DNA of 33,872 nucleotides from an uncultured Veillonella sp. (GTDB taxonomy: Bacteria > Bacillota > Negativicutes > Veillonellales > Veillonellaceae). Of this stretch, positions 1 to 8,682 are shown one piece after another. A model generated the notes under the pieces. It ran no database searches. It had not been told where the DNA came from and saw only the letters and a list, made by a program, of their open reading frames with translations. Position 1 is the first letter of the stretch. Every line of letters begins with the position of its first letter. Position numbers and translations under genes: made by a program. The stretch lies in contig CABSJL010000015.1 in assembly GCA_902478055.1 (NCBI GenBank), positions 1 through 33,872 on the forward strand, in the 5' to 3' direction.

Positions 1-3
1 TAC

Positions 4-49
4 TACGGGCTTATAGCCCGTGAGCAAACCACCCGTTTTACGGGTGGTT
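4..49. repeat. Two adjacent GC-rich hairpins at the left edge
   Basis: The inverted repeat ACGGGC/GCCCGT is followed directly by ACCACCCGT/ACGGGTGGT with a short TTT-type loop. No proper T-run follows, so this is not a clean terminator. The AT-poor stretch at 60-120 has no ORF I would support. Subterminal hairpins of this kind occur at ends of IS200/IS605-family elements and in REP-like repeats, so an element end is possible, but no transposase gene is visible here. Confidence 0.35.
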
Positions 50-155
50 CTGATTTATTGTGGTATTTACTGGGAATGGACCTAAAGGTGTAAGGGTTCA
101 AGTGAGCTTGAGGGCTTGTAAATATTGATTTATACAGGTGTGTAAGGTTATAGAG

Positions 156-184
156 TTGACGTATGATAAGGGGTTTCATATAAT
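156..184 (+). promoter_or_regulatory. Sigma-70-type promoter for the SLH protein and mntH
   Basis: TTGACG (156-161), a 17-base spacer and a perfect TATAAT (179-184) lie 34 bases before the chosen start codon at 219. Transcription should begin near 191. Confidence 0.75.
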
Positions 185-218
185 AGATTGTATAAAATGT
201 AATTTCAAGGAGACTCTT

Positions 219-971
219 ATGAATACAAAATATACATGTCACATACATTTACTTCGTCGCGCTATGGGCATCGGTGCATTATGTCTCGTTGCCTCTGTTG
301 GTTTCGCTCATGCTGAAAGCATTTCTATTCCAAGCGCACGTCCTATGGTAGATGGTGTGAGTGCCGATGTAGAGACTGTTAGTAGCTCTAGCAAAGCACA
401 ACATCACGCGAGTGCAGGTGTGATTACGCCAAATGATTGGACGTATACAGCGTTACAAACGCTAATTAAGCACGGTGCTATTACGGATACACATGGTTTT
501 GTCTTTGATGGCAATACAAGCTATACTAAGGATGAACTCATGCCTCTTATCGATGAAGTTGTAACTAAACGGGAGCAAATGAACGATAACGACCGCCAAT
601 ATGCATTGCGTATTTACCAAGAAAATATGCGTGATGTAATGGATTATCGTATTGCTCGCGATAAGAAGGTTACCCGAGAGCGCCGTCAAAAATTAGACGA
701 GAAACGTGCTGAAAAGGCAAAAAAATCTGGTAAAACATATCAAGTATCTAAATCTCAACAAGAGGCTTTAGATGCAGCTAATGACGAAGTGGCAAAACCA
801 GAAGAGCGCGCGTTAACTGATGAACAAATCAAAGAAAAAATGAAGAAGTTCAAAATTGATGACTCTCGCGTTAAAGTAAATAATAATGTGCGCATCCGTT
901 ATACCGGTGGTAAGGATACAAAATCTAAAACCGATGCTCGTATGCAAACGGAGATGACTTTCACTCTATAA
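219..971 (+). CDS. Exported SLH/coiled-coil envelope protein, OmpM-like head without barrel
   Basis: Start chosen at 219 because AAGGAG sits just upstream and the protein then begins with a signal peptide (about residues 1-32, ending in AHA). An upstream in-frame ATG at 138 lies before the promoter. The 250-residue product has a degenerate S-layer-homology-like segment (about 68-115, NDWTYTALQTL then a TKDEL motif). A highly charged helical or coiled-coil stretch follows (about 116-212), then a short C-terminal segment with alternating residues (VKVNNNVRIRY and MTFTL) like the first strands of a porin. In Negativicutes, OmpM proteins join SLH, coiled coil and a beta-barrel and tether the outer membrane to peptidoglycan. 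Here the barrel is absent: the stop is followed at once by the mntH ribosome binding site. Function as a periplasmic tether or spacer is inference. Confidence 0.7.
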   Translation: MNTKYTCHIHLLRRAMGIGALCLVASVGFAHAESISIPSARPMVDGVSADVETVSSSSKAQHHASAGVITPNDWTYTALQTLIKHGAITDTHGFVFDGNTSYTKDELMPLIDEVVTKREQMNDNDRQYALRIYQENMRDVMDYRIARDKKVTRERRQKLDEKRAEKAKKSGKTYQVSKSQQEALDAANDEVAKPEERALTDEQIKEKMKKFKIDDSRVKVNNNVRIRYTGGKDTKSKTDARMQTEMTFTL

Positions 972-990
972 CCCTATTTAAGGAGTTATA

Positions 991-2253
991 ATGATTGATT
1001 TTTTAAAGAAACAGCTGTTTACCGTCCACCAAAACGGTAAGCAGCAGGTGAGCGAGGTCTTTAAATATATAGGACCTGGCATCATCGTAACGGTTGGGTT
1101 CATCGACCCTGGCAATTGGGCGGCCAATCTCGCTGCTGGTGCTAGTTATGGCTATGAACTATTGTGGGTAGTTACGCTATCTACGATTATGCTTATTTTA
1201 TTGCAACATAACGTGGCCCACTTAGGCATTGTACGAGGCCAATGTTTATCCGAATGTGCTTATGAATTCTTGCCGCGTTACGTGTCTAGGTTCGTATTGA
1301 GTACGGCGGGCATTGCAGCGGCAGCGACCGCACTGGCCGAGTTTATCGGTGCAGCCATCGCATTGAAAATGCTTTTTGGCATTCCTCTTTTGATAGGCAG
1401 TGTTTTGACGGCTGTTATTTGTACCATTATGCTCATTACCAATTCTTATCGTAAGCTAGAGCGTATCATTGCAGGATTCGTATCCCTCATTGCGTTGGCG
1501 TACCTCGTAGAGGTTAATATGGTCAATGTAGATTGGGCGGCAGCTGGTATTGGTTGGGTAGACCCTAAGGTTCCTAATGAATCGATGCTCGTTATTTTGA
1601 GTATCTTGGGGGCTGTTATTATGCCTCACAATTTGTTCTTGCACTCAGAAATCATCCAAAGTCGCCAGTTCAACACGCAAGATCCTTCTGTAATGAAGCG
1701 CCAATTGCGTTATGAATTTCTAGACACTCTATTATCTATGGGGATTGGATGGATGATTAACTCTGCCATGATCTTATTGGCGGCGGCCGTGTTCTTTGCT
1801 CATGGCATTGAAGTAACGGAGCTTGAACAGGCTGAGGAGTTGTTACGACCTCTCATTGGACCTGCAGCAGGTACAATCTTTGCTATCGCATTGCTCTTTG
1901 CGGGCTTTGCATCGTCTGCTACGGCAGGTATGGCAGGGGCGAGTATCTTTGCCGGTATGTTTGGTGAGTCTTACGATATGAAAGACTTCCATACAAGATT
2001 GGGCTTGGCATTAACCTATATTCCAGCATTGCTTTTGATTGTATTTGTTACCGATTCATTCCAAGCATTGTTGATTTCCCAAATGTTCTTGAGCTTGCAA
2101 CTGCCTATTACTATTTTCTTGCAGCTTTATATGACAAGTAGCCGCAAGGTGATGGGGCAATATGCGAACCATACATATACAAATGTACTATTATGGGGCA
2201 TTGGCATTGTAGTAACCGTTATGAACATCTACCTACTCTATGTAGGCGCATAG
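991..2253 (+). CDS. mntH: NRAMP-family divalent metal (Mn2+/Fe2+) transporter MntH
   Basis: This 420-residue inner-membrane protein carries both NRAMP signatures. The DPGN motif at residues 39-42 is in the first transmembrane helix, and the MPH motif at about 211-213 is in helix 6. In this family the two form the metal site with an Asp, Asn, Met set. About 11 hydrophobic segments follow, as expected for proton-coupled Mn2+/Fe2+ import. The gene starts 19 bases after the SLH protein with a good AAGGAG site, so the two are probably co-transcribed from the promoter at 156-184. A clear terminator follows. I see no yybP-ykoY riboswitch or obvious Fur/MntR box upstream. Length is normal. Confidence 0.93.
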   Translation: MIDFLKKQLFTVHQNGKQQVSEVFKYIGPGIIVTVGFIDPGNWAANLAAGASYGYELLWVVTLSTIMLILLQHNVAHLGIVRGQCLSECAYEFLPRYVSRFVLSTAGIAAAATALAEFIGAAIALKMLFGIPLLIGSVLTAVICTIMLITNSYRKLERIIAGFVSLIALAYLVEVNMVNVDWAAAGIGWVDPKVPNESMLVILSILGAVIMPHNLFLHSEIIQSRQFNTQDPSVMKRQLRYEFLDTLLSMGIGWMINSAMILLAAAVFFAHGIEVTELEQAEELLRPLIGPAAGTIFAIALLFAGFASSATAGMAGASIFAGMFGESYDMKDFHTRLGLALTYIPALLLIVFVTDSFQALLISQMFLSLQLPITIFLQLYMTSSRKVMGQYANHTYTNVLLWGIGIVVTVMNIYLLYVGA

Positions 2254-2380
2254 CATATAAGCTGATAGTAGATGTATAATACACAATCTCATATTTGCAT
2301 GATGCTAGTAGACTAGTAGTAAGGCTTAGAAAACAATCGAATCGTTAGCTCATAATGTAAAGCTAATAATGATAGAGAAA

Positions 2381-2404
2381 AAGACCGCGTTGGCGGTCTT
2401 TTTT
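2381..2404 (+). terminator. Rho-independent terminator after mntH
   Basis: Stem AAGACCGC/GCGGTCTT with a GTTG loop, followed by a T-run. It closes the SLH protein-mntH unit. Confidence 0.85.
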
Positions 2405-2548
2405 ATATTTGGTTATGTATATTGATTATGTAAAAAGCGTATCCAAGAATACCCATGTGGGCTATAAAATATGTTACAATTAAAGATAGTATAAATCTGT
2501 AGGGAGAATTCCCTCACCAGTGTAATAGATAGAAATTAGGAGGACCTA

Positions 2549-3151
2549 ATGGCAGACGAAGTAAAAGTACAAGATGCAATGCAATCTGATTTCAGTGTTG
2601 TTGTAAACGACATTGCAGAGGAATTATTAACGCGCCTAAATATGGATGAGGATGGTTCTGTTATCGACATGTTCCAAACAGGTTCTTTTGATCCTTGGCA
2701 ATTATTCGTATTCTTTGGTGCTTTAGAAAAAGCGCTCGTTGATTTTAGAACAGATAAACGCAAAAAAACAGTTATCGTTCATGCCCAACCTGAGGCCCTT
2801 ATCGGTATTGGCCGCGTAGTGACACCTGTATCCACTATGCTGGAGCATGTGTTGATGTCTCGTTTGAACGACATGAGCGAAGGTCGTTTGGAAACAGGTA
2901 TGCTTACAGTATCTGCTGGAAGTATCGACTATGAAGGTGTTAATCTAAAAGGCCGCCACGTTGTGATCGTATGCGATCTTGTAGATGAAGATTCCGATTA
3001 CCTTAAAGAATGTATTAATTTATGTAAAGAAATGAAAGCTAGCCACGTAGTAGCGGTGCCTCTCATGTTGTGGAACCCTGAGTTGATCGACAATTTGACA
3101 GAGGAAACTATCAAGGCGGAGTTATCCCATGAAAATCGTCCTCTCTCCTAG
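2549..3151 (+). CDS. Hypothetical protein, possibly a degenerate phosphoribosyltransferase fold
   Basis: I do not recognise this 200-residue protein by name. The start is firm (AGGAGG then ATG). It is soluble and acidic, with no signal peptide or membrane segment. The segment GRHVVIVCDLVDEDSDYLKE (about residues 151-170), followed by an Ala/Val-rich strand, resembles the hydrophobic strand, acidic loop and helix of type I phosphoribosyltransferases. The usual paired acidic residues and Thr-Gly loop are altered, so catalysis is doubtful. Its 3' end overlaps yaaA by 23 bases in another frame, suggesting coupled translation. It heads a run that continues through yaaA, hydE and a membrane protein. 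The fold suggestion is inference from pattern only. Confidence 0.75.
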   Translation: MADEVKVQDAMQSDFSVVVNDIAEELLTRLNMDEDGSVIDMFQTGSFDPWQLFVFFGALEKALVDFRTDKRKKTVIVHAQPEALIGIGRVVTPVSTMLEHVLMSRLNDMSEGRLETGMLTVSAGSIDYEGVNLKGRHVVIVCDLVDEDSDYLKECINLCKEMKASHVVAVPLMLWNPELIDNLTEETIKAELSHENRPLS

Positions 3152-3875
3152 TAAGACTAAAACGATTACCCCTGCTACTAGCAATGACGGGGTAGTACAT
3201 ACTGCAGTCCGAGACGGTCAATTTCAACCGCATATCACACAAGACATTGTAAAACATGTGCAATCTCTCGATGTGGCCGCCCTTGGCAAGGCTTTAAAAT
3301 TAAAGGATGATAAGGCGCAGGCGCTCTTTGAATTCTATCAAGATTTTGAGTCCCATCCTGTTGGGCTTGCTTGTGAAAGCTACGATGGTATTGCCTTCAA
3401 ATATTTAGACTGGCAGAACTTGTCCGATGAGGCTAAGGCCTTTGGTGAAAGCCACCTCGTTGTGATGTCTGCCTTGTACGGCATTGTAGAACCTACAATG
3501 GGCGTTAGAGACTATCGATTAGATATGGTCGATAAGGTAGGTATTAATTTATACGACATGTGGCGCGAAACGGTAGATGCATACTTTCACAAGGAAGATT
3601 GGATCCTAAATCTAGCGTCTAAAGAATATGCAAAAATGGTGAACCATCCTAAGGTGGTAACCGTTGAGTTTTGGGAATTGCGAGGCGACACATTTAAACA
3701 GATGAGTACGTCCTCCAAAATGAGTCGTGGCATGATGGCTCATGCATGTTTGACGGAGCAAGTGAAACATGTGCGGGATTTGCCCCGTGAAATTAATGGA
3801 TTTATCTGTGTTACAGATATTGAATCCATTGCCATACCAAGCGAATCGATGACGGTTCGTTATGAAAGGAAGTGA
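3129..3875 (+). CDS. yaaA: YaaA (DUF328) peroxide-stress family protein
   Basis: This 248-residue cytoplasmic protein belongs to the YaaA/UPF0246 family. It opens with the LSPSKT motif at the extreme N-terminus and contains the family block MSALYGIVEPTMGVRDYRLD near residues 114-133. In Escherichia coli YaaA lowers intracellular free iron and limits oxidative DNA damage under peroxide stress; family members bind DNA. The ATG at 3129 lies inside the end of the preceding gene and has a GGCGGAG-type ribosome site. The 3' end meets hydE with almost no gap. Placement next to an oxygen-sensitive Fe-S radical-SAM maturase fits a link to iron or redox handling, but that link is inference. Confidence 0.88.
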   Translation: MKIVLSPSKTKTITPATSNDGVVHTAVRDGQFQPHITQDIVKHVQSLDVAALGKALKLKDDKAQALFEFYQDFESHPVGLACESYDGIAFKYLDWQNLSDEAKAFGESHLVVMSALYGIVEPTMGVRDYRLDMVDKVGINLYDMWRETVDAYFHKEDWILNLASKEYAKMVNHPKVVTVEFWELRGDTFKQMSTSSKMSRGMMAHACLTEQVKHVRDLPREINGFICVTDIESIAIPSESMTVRYERK

Positions 3876-3879
3876 TTGT

Positions 3880-4998
3880 TTGCAAGTGCAAGACATTCTC
3901 GGAAAAGACCTCGTTGGCGATGAATGGCTAACAGAGGATGAGCTAAGATTTCTCATGTCTGTAACTGATGAAGAACAGTTGCAGTTAATATATAAAAAGG
4001 CTTATGAAGTGAAGGCGAAATATGTAAAGCCTGTAGCGTATTATCGTGGCCTCATCGAGTTCTCGAACCGATGCATCAAAAACTGTAATTACTGCGGTAT
4101 TCGTCGTGAAAATGACAAAACGGAACGCTTTGATATGAACCGTGAAGATATCATCAAGATGGCGCAGTGGGCTTATGACCATGAATATGGTTCTATTACG
4201 CTCCAATCTGGAGAACGCTGTGATGATGCCTTTGTGGATTATGTGGTGGATTTAATTCGCGATATTAAAGCCATTGGCGATGGTTCCCTGGGCATTACGA
4301 TGTGCGTAGGGGAACAAAGCGAAGAGGCGTACCGCCGCATGCGTGAAGCCGGCGCTAGTCGTTATTTATTGCGCATTGAAACAACAAATAAAGAGCTATA
4401 TCATAAAATCCATCCACAAGATGAACTACACTCCTTTGAAACGCGCGTTGAATGCTTACGTAGTTTGCGCCGCGTAGGTTTCCAAGTAGGTACAGGTGTT
4501 ATGATTGGTTTGCCTGGTCAAACTGAAGAAGACCTTGTAAATGATATCTTGTTCTATCGCGATATGGATATCGATATGATCGGCATGGGGCCGTATGTGG
4601 TACATCATGATACGCCGCTAGGCCAAGAGGCATTGGCGATGGGCATCGATGACGAAGCAGGTAAATTGCGCCGCATTCAATTGGGCCTAAAGATGATTGC
4701 GTTGACACGGTTATTCTTGAAAGATGTAAATGTTGCAGCTACAACAGCGCTACAAGCATTAGATAAATTAGGCCGTGAAAAAGGCCTTGCTGCCGGTGCC
4801 AATATTTTGATGCCTATCATTACCGTTCCTGAACACCGTGCAAAATATTTGCTGTACGATAACAAACCTTGCGTAGATGATAATGCAGACAAATGTAAAG
4901 ACTGCTTAACACGTCGCGTAATGTCCATCGGTGACACCGTAGGCTGGAAGCAAAATGGTGACTCCAAGCACTACGGAAAACGTACGGGAGAGTTTTAG
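3880..4998 (+). CDS. hydE: [FeFe]-hydrogenase H-cluster maturase HydE (radical SAM)
   Basis: HydE is a radical SAM enzyme that helps build the diiron subsite of the [FeFe]-hydrogenase H-cluster, with HydF and HydG. The Cx3Cx2C [4Fe-4S] motif is at C65, C69 and C72 in the context IEFSNRCIKNCNYCG, typical of HydE. The GTGVMIGLPGQT and GMGPYVVHHDTPLG blocks also fit. I chose the TTG at 3880 because AAAGGA lies nine bases upstream; an in-frame ATG at 3862, inside yaaA, has no such site and would add six residues. The 372-residue length is slightly above the usual 350 or so, with extra Cys near the C-terminus (about positions 338, 345 and 348). HydF, HydG and the hydrogenase are not in this window. 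Confidence 0.92.
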   Translation: MQVQDILGKDLVGDEWLTEDELRFLMSVTDEEQLQLIYKKAYEVKAKYVKPVAYYRGLIEFSNRCIKNCNYCGIRRENDKTERFDMNREDIIKMAQWAYDHEYGSITLQSGERCDDAFVDYVVDLIRDIKAIGDGSLGITMCVGEQSEEAYRRMREAGASRYLLRIETTNKELYHKIHPQDELHSFETRVECLRSLRRVGFQVGTGVMIGLPGQTEEDLVNDILFYRDMDIDMIGMGPYVVHHDTPLGQEALAMGIDDEAGKLRRIQLGLKMIALTRLFLKDVNVAATTALQALDKLGREKGLAAGANILMPIITVPEHRAKYLLYDNKPCVDDNADKCKDCLTRRVMSIGDTVGWKQNGDSKHYGKRTGEF

Positions 4999-5028
4999 AG
5001 AGTTTTAGTTTATATATGAGGTTGTATT

Positions 5029-5694
5029 ATGGAGACAAAATGGTATTCTGATTTTTGGCGGTTGTTTGCAAGTCCTTTTAAAGGCGGTATTGATCAAGTG
5101 GTGCAATCGGGCACTTTGCAAAAAGGTTTCTGGGGCACTGTATTCTTGTGGGCTATTCCATATATTATATTGGCTTTATTTGGGACTATGTTAATTCCAT
5201 TTCTCCCTCATAATGAATTTACTGGTTTAACCTATTTAATCGGTATCGGTGCAAGTTTTATATTTGTTTTTGCATGGCTCATCAGTATCGGTTGGTCCTT
5301 TGTAATGGTGGCCATCGGTTCTTATGTATATAACTGGGTCATCACTAAGATGGGTGGTACAGACAACGTACAAGCCATTATGAAAGTTAGTTGGTATCTA
5401 CAAGGGTATGAAGTACTATTATTTAGTATTGGGTATATGATAGTCTTGATCGTAATGGGACTATTAGGTCTTGTATTCGATAGTAGTGCTATTGCTGGTT
5501 TCGTATATTTTGTAGGAACCGTGGCATTAATTATTATTTCTATCTGGGTATCCTTAGAACTTATGGCAAGACAGGTCATGCTTACTAAAATGAAAGTTTT
5601 CATTGCCTGTATCATTACGTCCATTATTTTTGTTCTTATCTGGGCAATCTTCATGGCACTTCTTGGTGGCTGTGCCTCTTTAGTGAGTAGATAA
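5029..5694 (+). CDS. Multi-pass membrane protein, Yip1-like
   Basis: This 221-residue protein has five or so long hydrophobic helices (first at about 34-56, last ending near 216) and a short soluble N-terminus with the FWRLFASPFKG segment. That N-terminal pattern and the overall topology are like the Yip1/YIF1 domain family of bacterial membrane proteins, whose function is unknown. The gene follows hydE by 30 bases with a GAGG site, and a terminator follows it, so it probably ends the operon that begins at 2549. No catalytic motif is visible. Confidence 0.72.
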   Translation: METKWYSDFWRLFASPFKGGIDQVVQSGTLQKGFWGTVFLWAIPYIILALFGTMLIPFLPHNEFTGLTYLIGIGASFIFVFAWLISIGWSFVMVAIGSYVYNWVITKMGGTDNVQAIMKVSWYLQGYEVLLFSIGYMIVLIVMGLLGLVFDSSAIAGFVYFVGTVALIIISIWVSLELMARQVMLTKMKVFIACIITSIIFVLIWAIFMALLGGCASLVSR

Positions 5695-5723
5695 TACTGA
5701 TATATAAATTAATATTAATAAAG

Positions 5724-5768
5724 AGTCCTCTTTTTTTGATAAATTTTTTCGGAAAAAGAGGACTTTTC
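5724..5768 (+). terminator. Rho-independent terminator after the yaaA-hydE group
   Basis: Stem AGTCCTCTTTTT/AAAAAGAGGACT with an AT-rich loop, followed by TTTT. Confidence 0.85.
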
Positions 5769-5828
5769 TATTTGGGTGTCGAAATGTATTAGCAAAAGCC
5801 GTAATTTGCCATTAAGGAGGCGATTCCG

Positions 5829-7895
5829 ATGAAAGAGTACAGTAGTGATAAAATTAGAAACGTTGCTGTTGTTTCCCACGATGGTGCAGGTAAAACAGCT
5901 CTTGTTGAATCCTTGTTGTTAACCTCTGGTGCGGTTGATTTCGTAGGTAAAGGTCAAGACAATAAACATATTATGGACTTTGAACCTGAAGAAATTAAAC
6001 GTAACGTAACAATCCAATTGGGCATGGCTCCATGTGAATGGCATGACCATAAGGTTAACTTCGTAGATACTCCAGGCTATAACGAATTCCATGGCGAAGT
6101 TCGTGCCGCTTTGCGTGCGTGCGATGGTATGTTAATGGTACTATCCGCCACATCTGGTGTAGAAACTGACACAGTTCGCGCATGGGATTATGCAGTTGAA
6201 TTACAAATGCCACGCATGGCATTTATCAATAAAATGGATGTGGATGGTGCCGATTTCTTCGGTACTATTGAAAGAATGCGGGAATTATTTGGCAAAGGCA
6301 TTATGCCATTGCAGATTCCTATCGGTGAAGGCGCCAACTTTGAAGGCGTCGTAGACGTAGCAAAAATGACTGCGTTTACTTACAAGGACGGCCAACCAAC
6401 AGAGATTGCTGTACCAGCTCACCTTATCGAAAAGGCTCAAGAAATTCGGGAAATGACCGTAGAAGCCGCGGCTGAAGGTAGCGATGAATTGTTGGAAAAA
6501 TATTTAGAAGGCGAAGAATTATCCTTAGAGGAAATTCGCCAAGGCTTGCGTGAAGGGATGATTAGTGGCCGTGTGTGCCCAATCATGTGTGGCAGTGCCA
6601 CATCTCGTATTGGCTTAGATCAAGTATTGGATCGTATGATCCGTTACATGCCGGATGCAACTAAAAAAGTGATGACCGCAACTGATGCGGAAACCGGCGA
6701 ACAATGTGTAGTACATGTAGATAAACCGTTAACTGCATTCGTATTTAAAACATTGTTAGACCCATTCGCAGGCAAACAAAGCTTTGTACGTATCTTCTCT
6801 GGTGAACTAAAAGAAGGCGATCGCCTTTATGATGTAAACCAAGGTGTAGAAGAAAAATGGGGCAAGATGGTTACCCTTATCGGGAAGCAACAAATCCCTG
6901 TATCTGCTGCAAAAGCTGGCGATATCGTAGTTATACCGAAATTGGCCAATGCTAAGACCGGCGATACATTAACGGCTCCTGACTTTAAAGTGACATACGA
7001 TGCTATCCGTTTCCCTCAACCTCTATACACAGTGGCATTAGAACCTGTGAAAAAAGGTGAGGAGGAAAAATTAGCTGGTGCTGTTCTAAAAGTAGCAGAA
7101 GAAGATCCTACTTGCGTAGTAGTGAAAAATGCTGAGGCCCGTCAACTACAAATCGATTGTATGGGCGAGGTTCATCTCGAGCATATCCTCAACAAAATGG
7201 ATCGTAAATATGGCGTACAAGCTAAACTTGTGGCTCCATATATTCCATACCGCGAAACCATTAAAGGCTCCGCTGAAACCGAGTCTAAATATAAGAAACA
7301 AAGTGGCGGTCATGGTCAATATGGTCACGTTAAGATTCAAGTGGACCCATTATATGATGGTACCGAATTTGCGTTCGTAGACAAAATCTTTGGTGGTGCT
7401 GTACCTAAACAATACATACCAGCAGTGGAAAAGGGTGCCAAAGAAACCCTAGATAAAGGCTTAATTGCGGGATATCCTATGATTGGCGTGCAAGTGACAC
7501 TCTTGGATGGATCTTACCACAGCGTAGACTCCTCAGAGTTAGCATTTAAAGTAGCTACGTCACAGGCTATCAAGGATGTAATTCCTAAGGCGAAACCAGT
7601 CCTATTAGAACCAATCTATGAAGTTAACGTGTTTGCACCAGATGCTTTCATGGGCGACATCATGGGTGATTTAAATAGCCGTCGAGGTCGTGTATTAGGC
7701 ATGGAACAAAGTGAAAGAACAGGTATTTCTGTTGTTAAAGCACAAGTACCATTGGCTGAAATGGCCGACTATGTGACAGCATTGCGCTCTATCACTCAAG
7801 GACAAGGCGTATTTAACCGTCAGTTCTATACATATGAAGAGGTTCCACATAAGCAAGCGGAAGAAATTATCGCTGCTCATAAAACTCAAGAATAA
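5829..7895 (+). CDS. Elongation factor G-like GTPase (EF-G paralogue)
   Basis: A 688-residue translational GTPase with the full EF-G domain order: G domain, domain II, and domains III-V (C-terminal block with SGGHGQYGHVKIQ, then the GDIMGDLNSRRGRVLGME segment of domain V). The P-loop is SHDGAGKTA (residues 16-24), not the AHIDAGKTT of housekeeping EF-G. G3 reads DTPGY where canonical factors have DTPGH, replacing the catalytic His. G4 is NKMD. These differences mark the EF-G-like/EF-G2 paralogue group, whose members can differ in ribosome-dependent GTP hydrolysis and are often non-essential. The start has a strong AAGGAGG site. The gene stands alone between terminators; no ribosomal protein genes are nearby. 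Confidence 0.88.
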   Translation: MKEYSSDKIRNVAVVSHDGAGKTALVESLLLTSGAVDFVGKGQDNKHIMDFEPEEIKRNVTIQLGMAPCEWHDHKVNFVDTPGYNEFHGEVRAALRACDGMLMVLSATSGVETDTVRAWDYAVELQMPRMAFINKMDVDGADFFGTIERMRELFGKGIMPLQIPIGEGANFEGVVDVAKMTAFTYKDGQPTEIAVPAHLIEKAQEIREMTVEAAAEGSDELLEKYLEGEELSLEEIRQGLREGMISGRVCPIMCGSATSRIGLDQVLDRMIRYMPDATKKVMTATDAETGEQCVVHVDKPLTAFVFKTLLDPFAGKQSFVRIFSGELKEGDRLYDVNQGVEEKWGKMVTLIGKQQIPVSAAKAGDIVVIPKLANAKTGDTLTAPDFKVTYDAIRFPQPLYTVALEPVKKGEEEKLAGAVLKVAEEDPTCVVVKNAEARQLQIDCMGEVHLEHILNKMDRKYGVQAKLVAPYIPYRETIKGSAETESKYKKQSGGHGQYGHVKIQVDPLYDGTEFAFVDKIFGGAVPKQYIPAVEKGAKETLDKGLIAGYPMIGVQVTLLDGSYHSVDSSELAFKVATSQAIKDVIPKAKPVLLEPIYEVNVFAPDAFMGDIMGDLNSRRGRVLGMEQSERTGISVVKAQVPLAEMADYVTALRSITQGQGVFNRQFYTYEEVPHKQAEEIIAAHKTQE

Positions 7896-8201
7896 AGTTA
7901 AGAACATGTCCACGTACTGTATCAAATACAGTTAGAATCACTACAATTGAATAGATAATTGCATATCGTAACAACTGAATAGCATAACAATTGACGTAAG
8001 TCATAAATTTGAATAGTATTTTACAGGAGCCCTCCATATATGTAGCGTATGGAGGGCTTTTACTATATATACTTTACTATATATGTGCCTTATATAGAGC
8101 GTATAATGGCTAGTCCTTTATGTATATATGTGCTAACATTAAAGGTAATATAATTGATTATATATCGGGTATTATTTCCATGTATTGGGAAAGGATTGTA
8201 T
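7896..8201. other. 306-base gap with terminator and short direct repeats
   Basis: The gap holds the fusA-like terminator at 8028-8062, three near-copies of a TTGAATAG-type 9-mer (7946, 7974 and 8008, spaced about 28-34), and AT-rich sequence with TATAAT at 8102 and 8149. None of these TATAAT boxes has a good -35 box. No gene is visible. Confidence 0.5.
8028..8062 (+). terminator. Rho-independent terminator after the EF-G-like gene
   Basis: Perfect 11-base arms AGCCCTCCATA/TATGGAGGGCT, nine-base loop, then TTT. Confidence 0.87.
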
Positions 8202-8678
8202 ATGTTTTTCTCTAGCATTACTGCAGATTATACAAAAATGGGCTATCCTAAAGCCATCGTACGAGCTTTAGATTTCTTAAAGAATACAGATTTGAAAGCA
8301 TTGCCAGGAGGCCGTCATGCCATTGAAGGGGAAATGATGTATGCCAATGTGGATGATGTGGAAACCAAGCTATTTGAAACGACAAAGCCGGAGTCTCATC
8401 GCAACTATGTAGATATTCAATTCATGGTGAGCGGTGAAGAAAATATGGGCTTTTTCGTAGATAAAGGACTTGTTAAACCCGTAGAATCCTATCCAGAACG
8501 AGATTGCTATTTCTATCCAAACGAAGCCGTTGATGAAGGGCACATCCACTGTCCGGAAGGGTATTATACGGTATTCTTCCCATCTGATATCCATAGACCA
8601 CTGTTAGCGGTTAATGATAAGCCTATTAAAATCCGTAAGGTTGTTGTAAAAGTACACGTCGATCTCTTAGGCGAGTAA
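8202..8678 (+). CDS. YhcH/YjgK/YiaL (DUF386) family protein
   Basis: Start placed at 8202 (AAGGA six bases upstream) giving 158 residues, the normal family size; an upstream in-frame ATG at 8154 has no site. The protein is a small cupin-like beta protein. Family features visible are the HRNYVDIQFM block and the FFPSDIHRP segment, whose His residues line the putative metal or sugar pocket in this family. Members are often encoded with sialic acid or other sugar catabolism genes, and their precise reaction is not settled. Here the neighbour is an EamA transporter only four bases downstream, so a shared substrate is possible but unproven. Confidence 0.85.
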   Translation: MFFSSITADYTKMGYPKAIVRALDFLKNTDLKALPGGRHAIEGEMMYANVDDVETKLFETTKPESHRNYVDIQFMVSGEENMGFFVDKGLVKPVESYPERDCYFYPNEAVDEGHIHCPEGYYTVFFPSDIHRPLLAVNDKPIKIRKVVVKVHVDLLGE

Positions 8679-8682
8679 TCCT

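Noticed and set aside
138..218. In-frame extension of the SLH protein to ATG 138
   Set aside because: It begins before the promoter at 156-184, and the AAGGAG site and signal peptide both point to 219.
7990..8018. TTGACG-17-TAGTAT as a promoter
   Set aside because: It would run straight into the terminator at 8028 and serve no gene; the -10 is weak.
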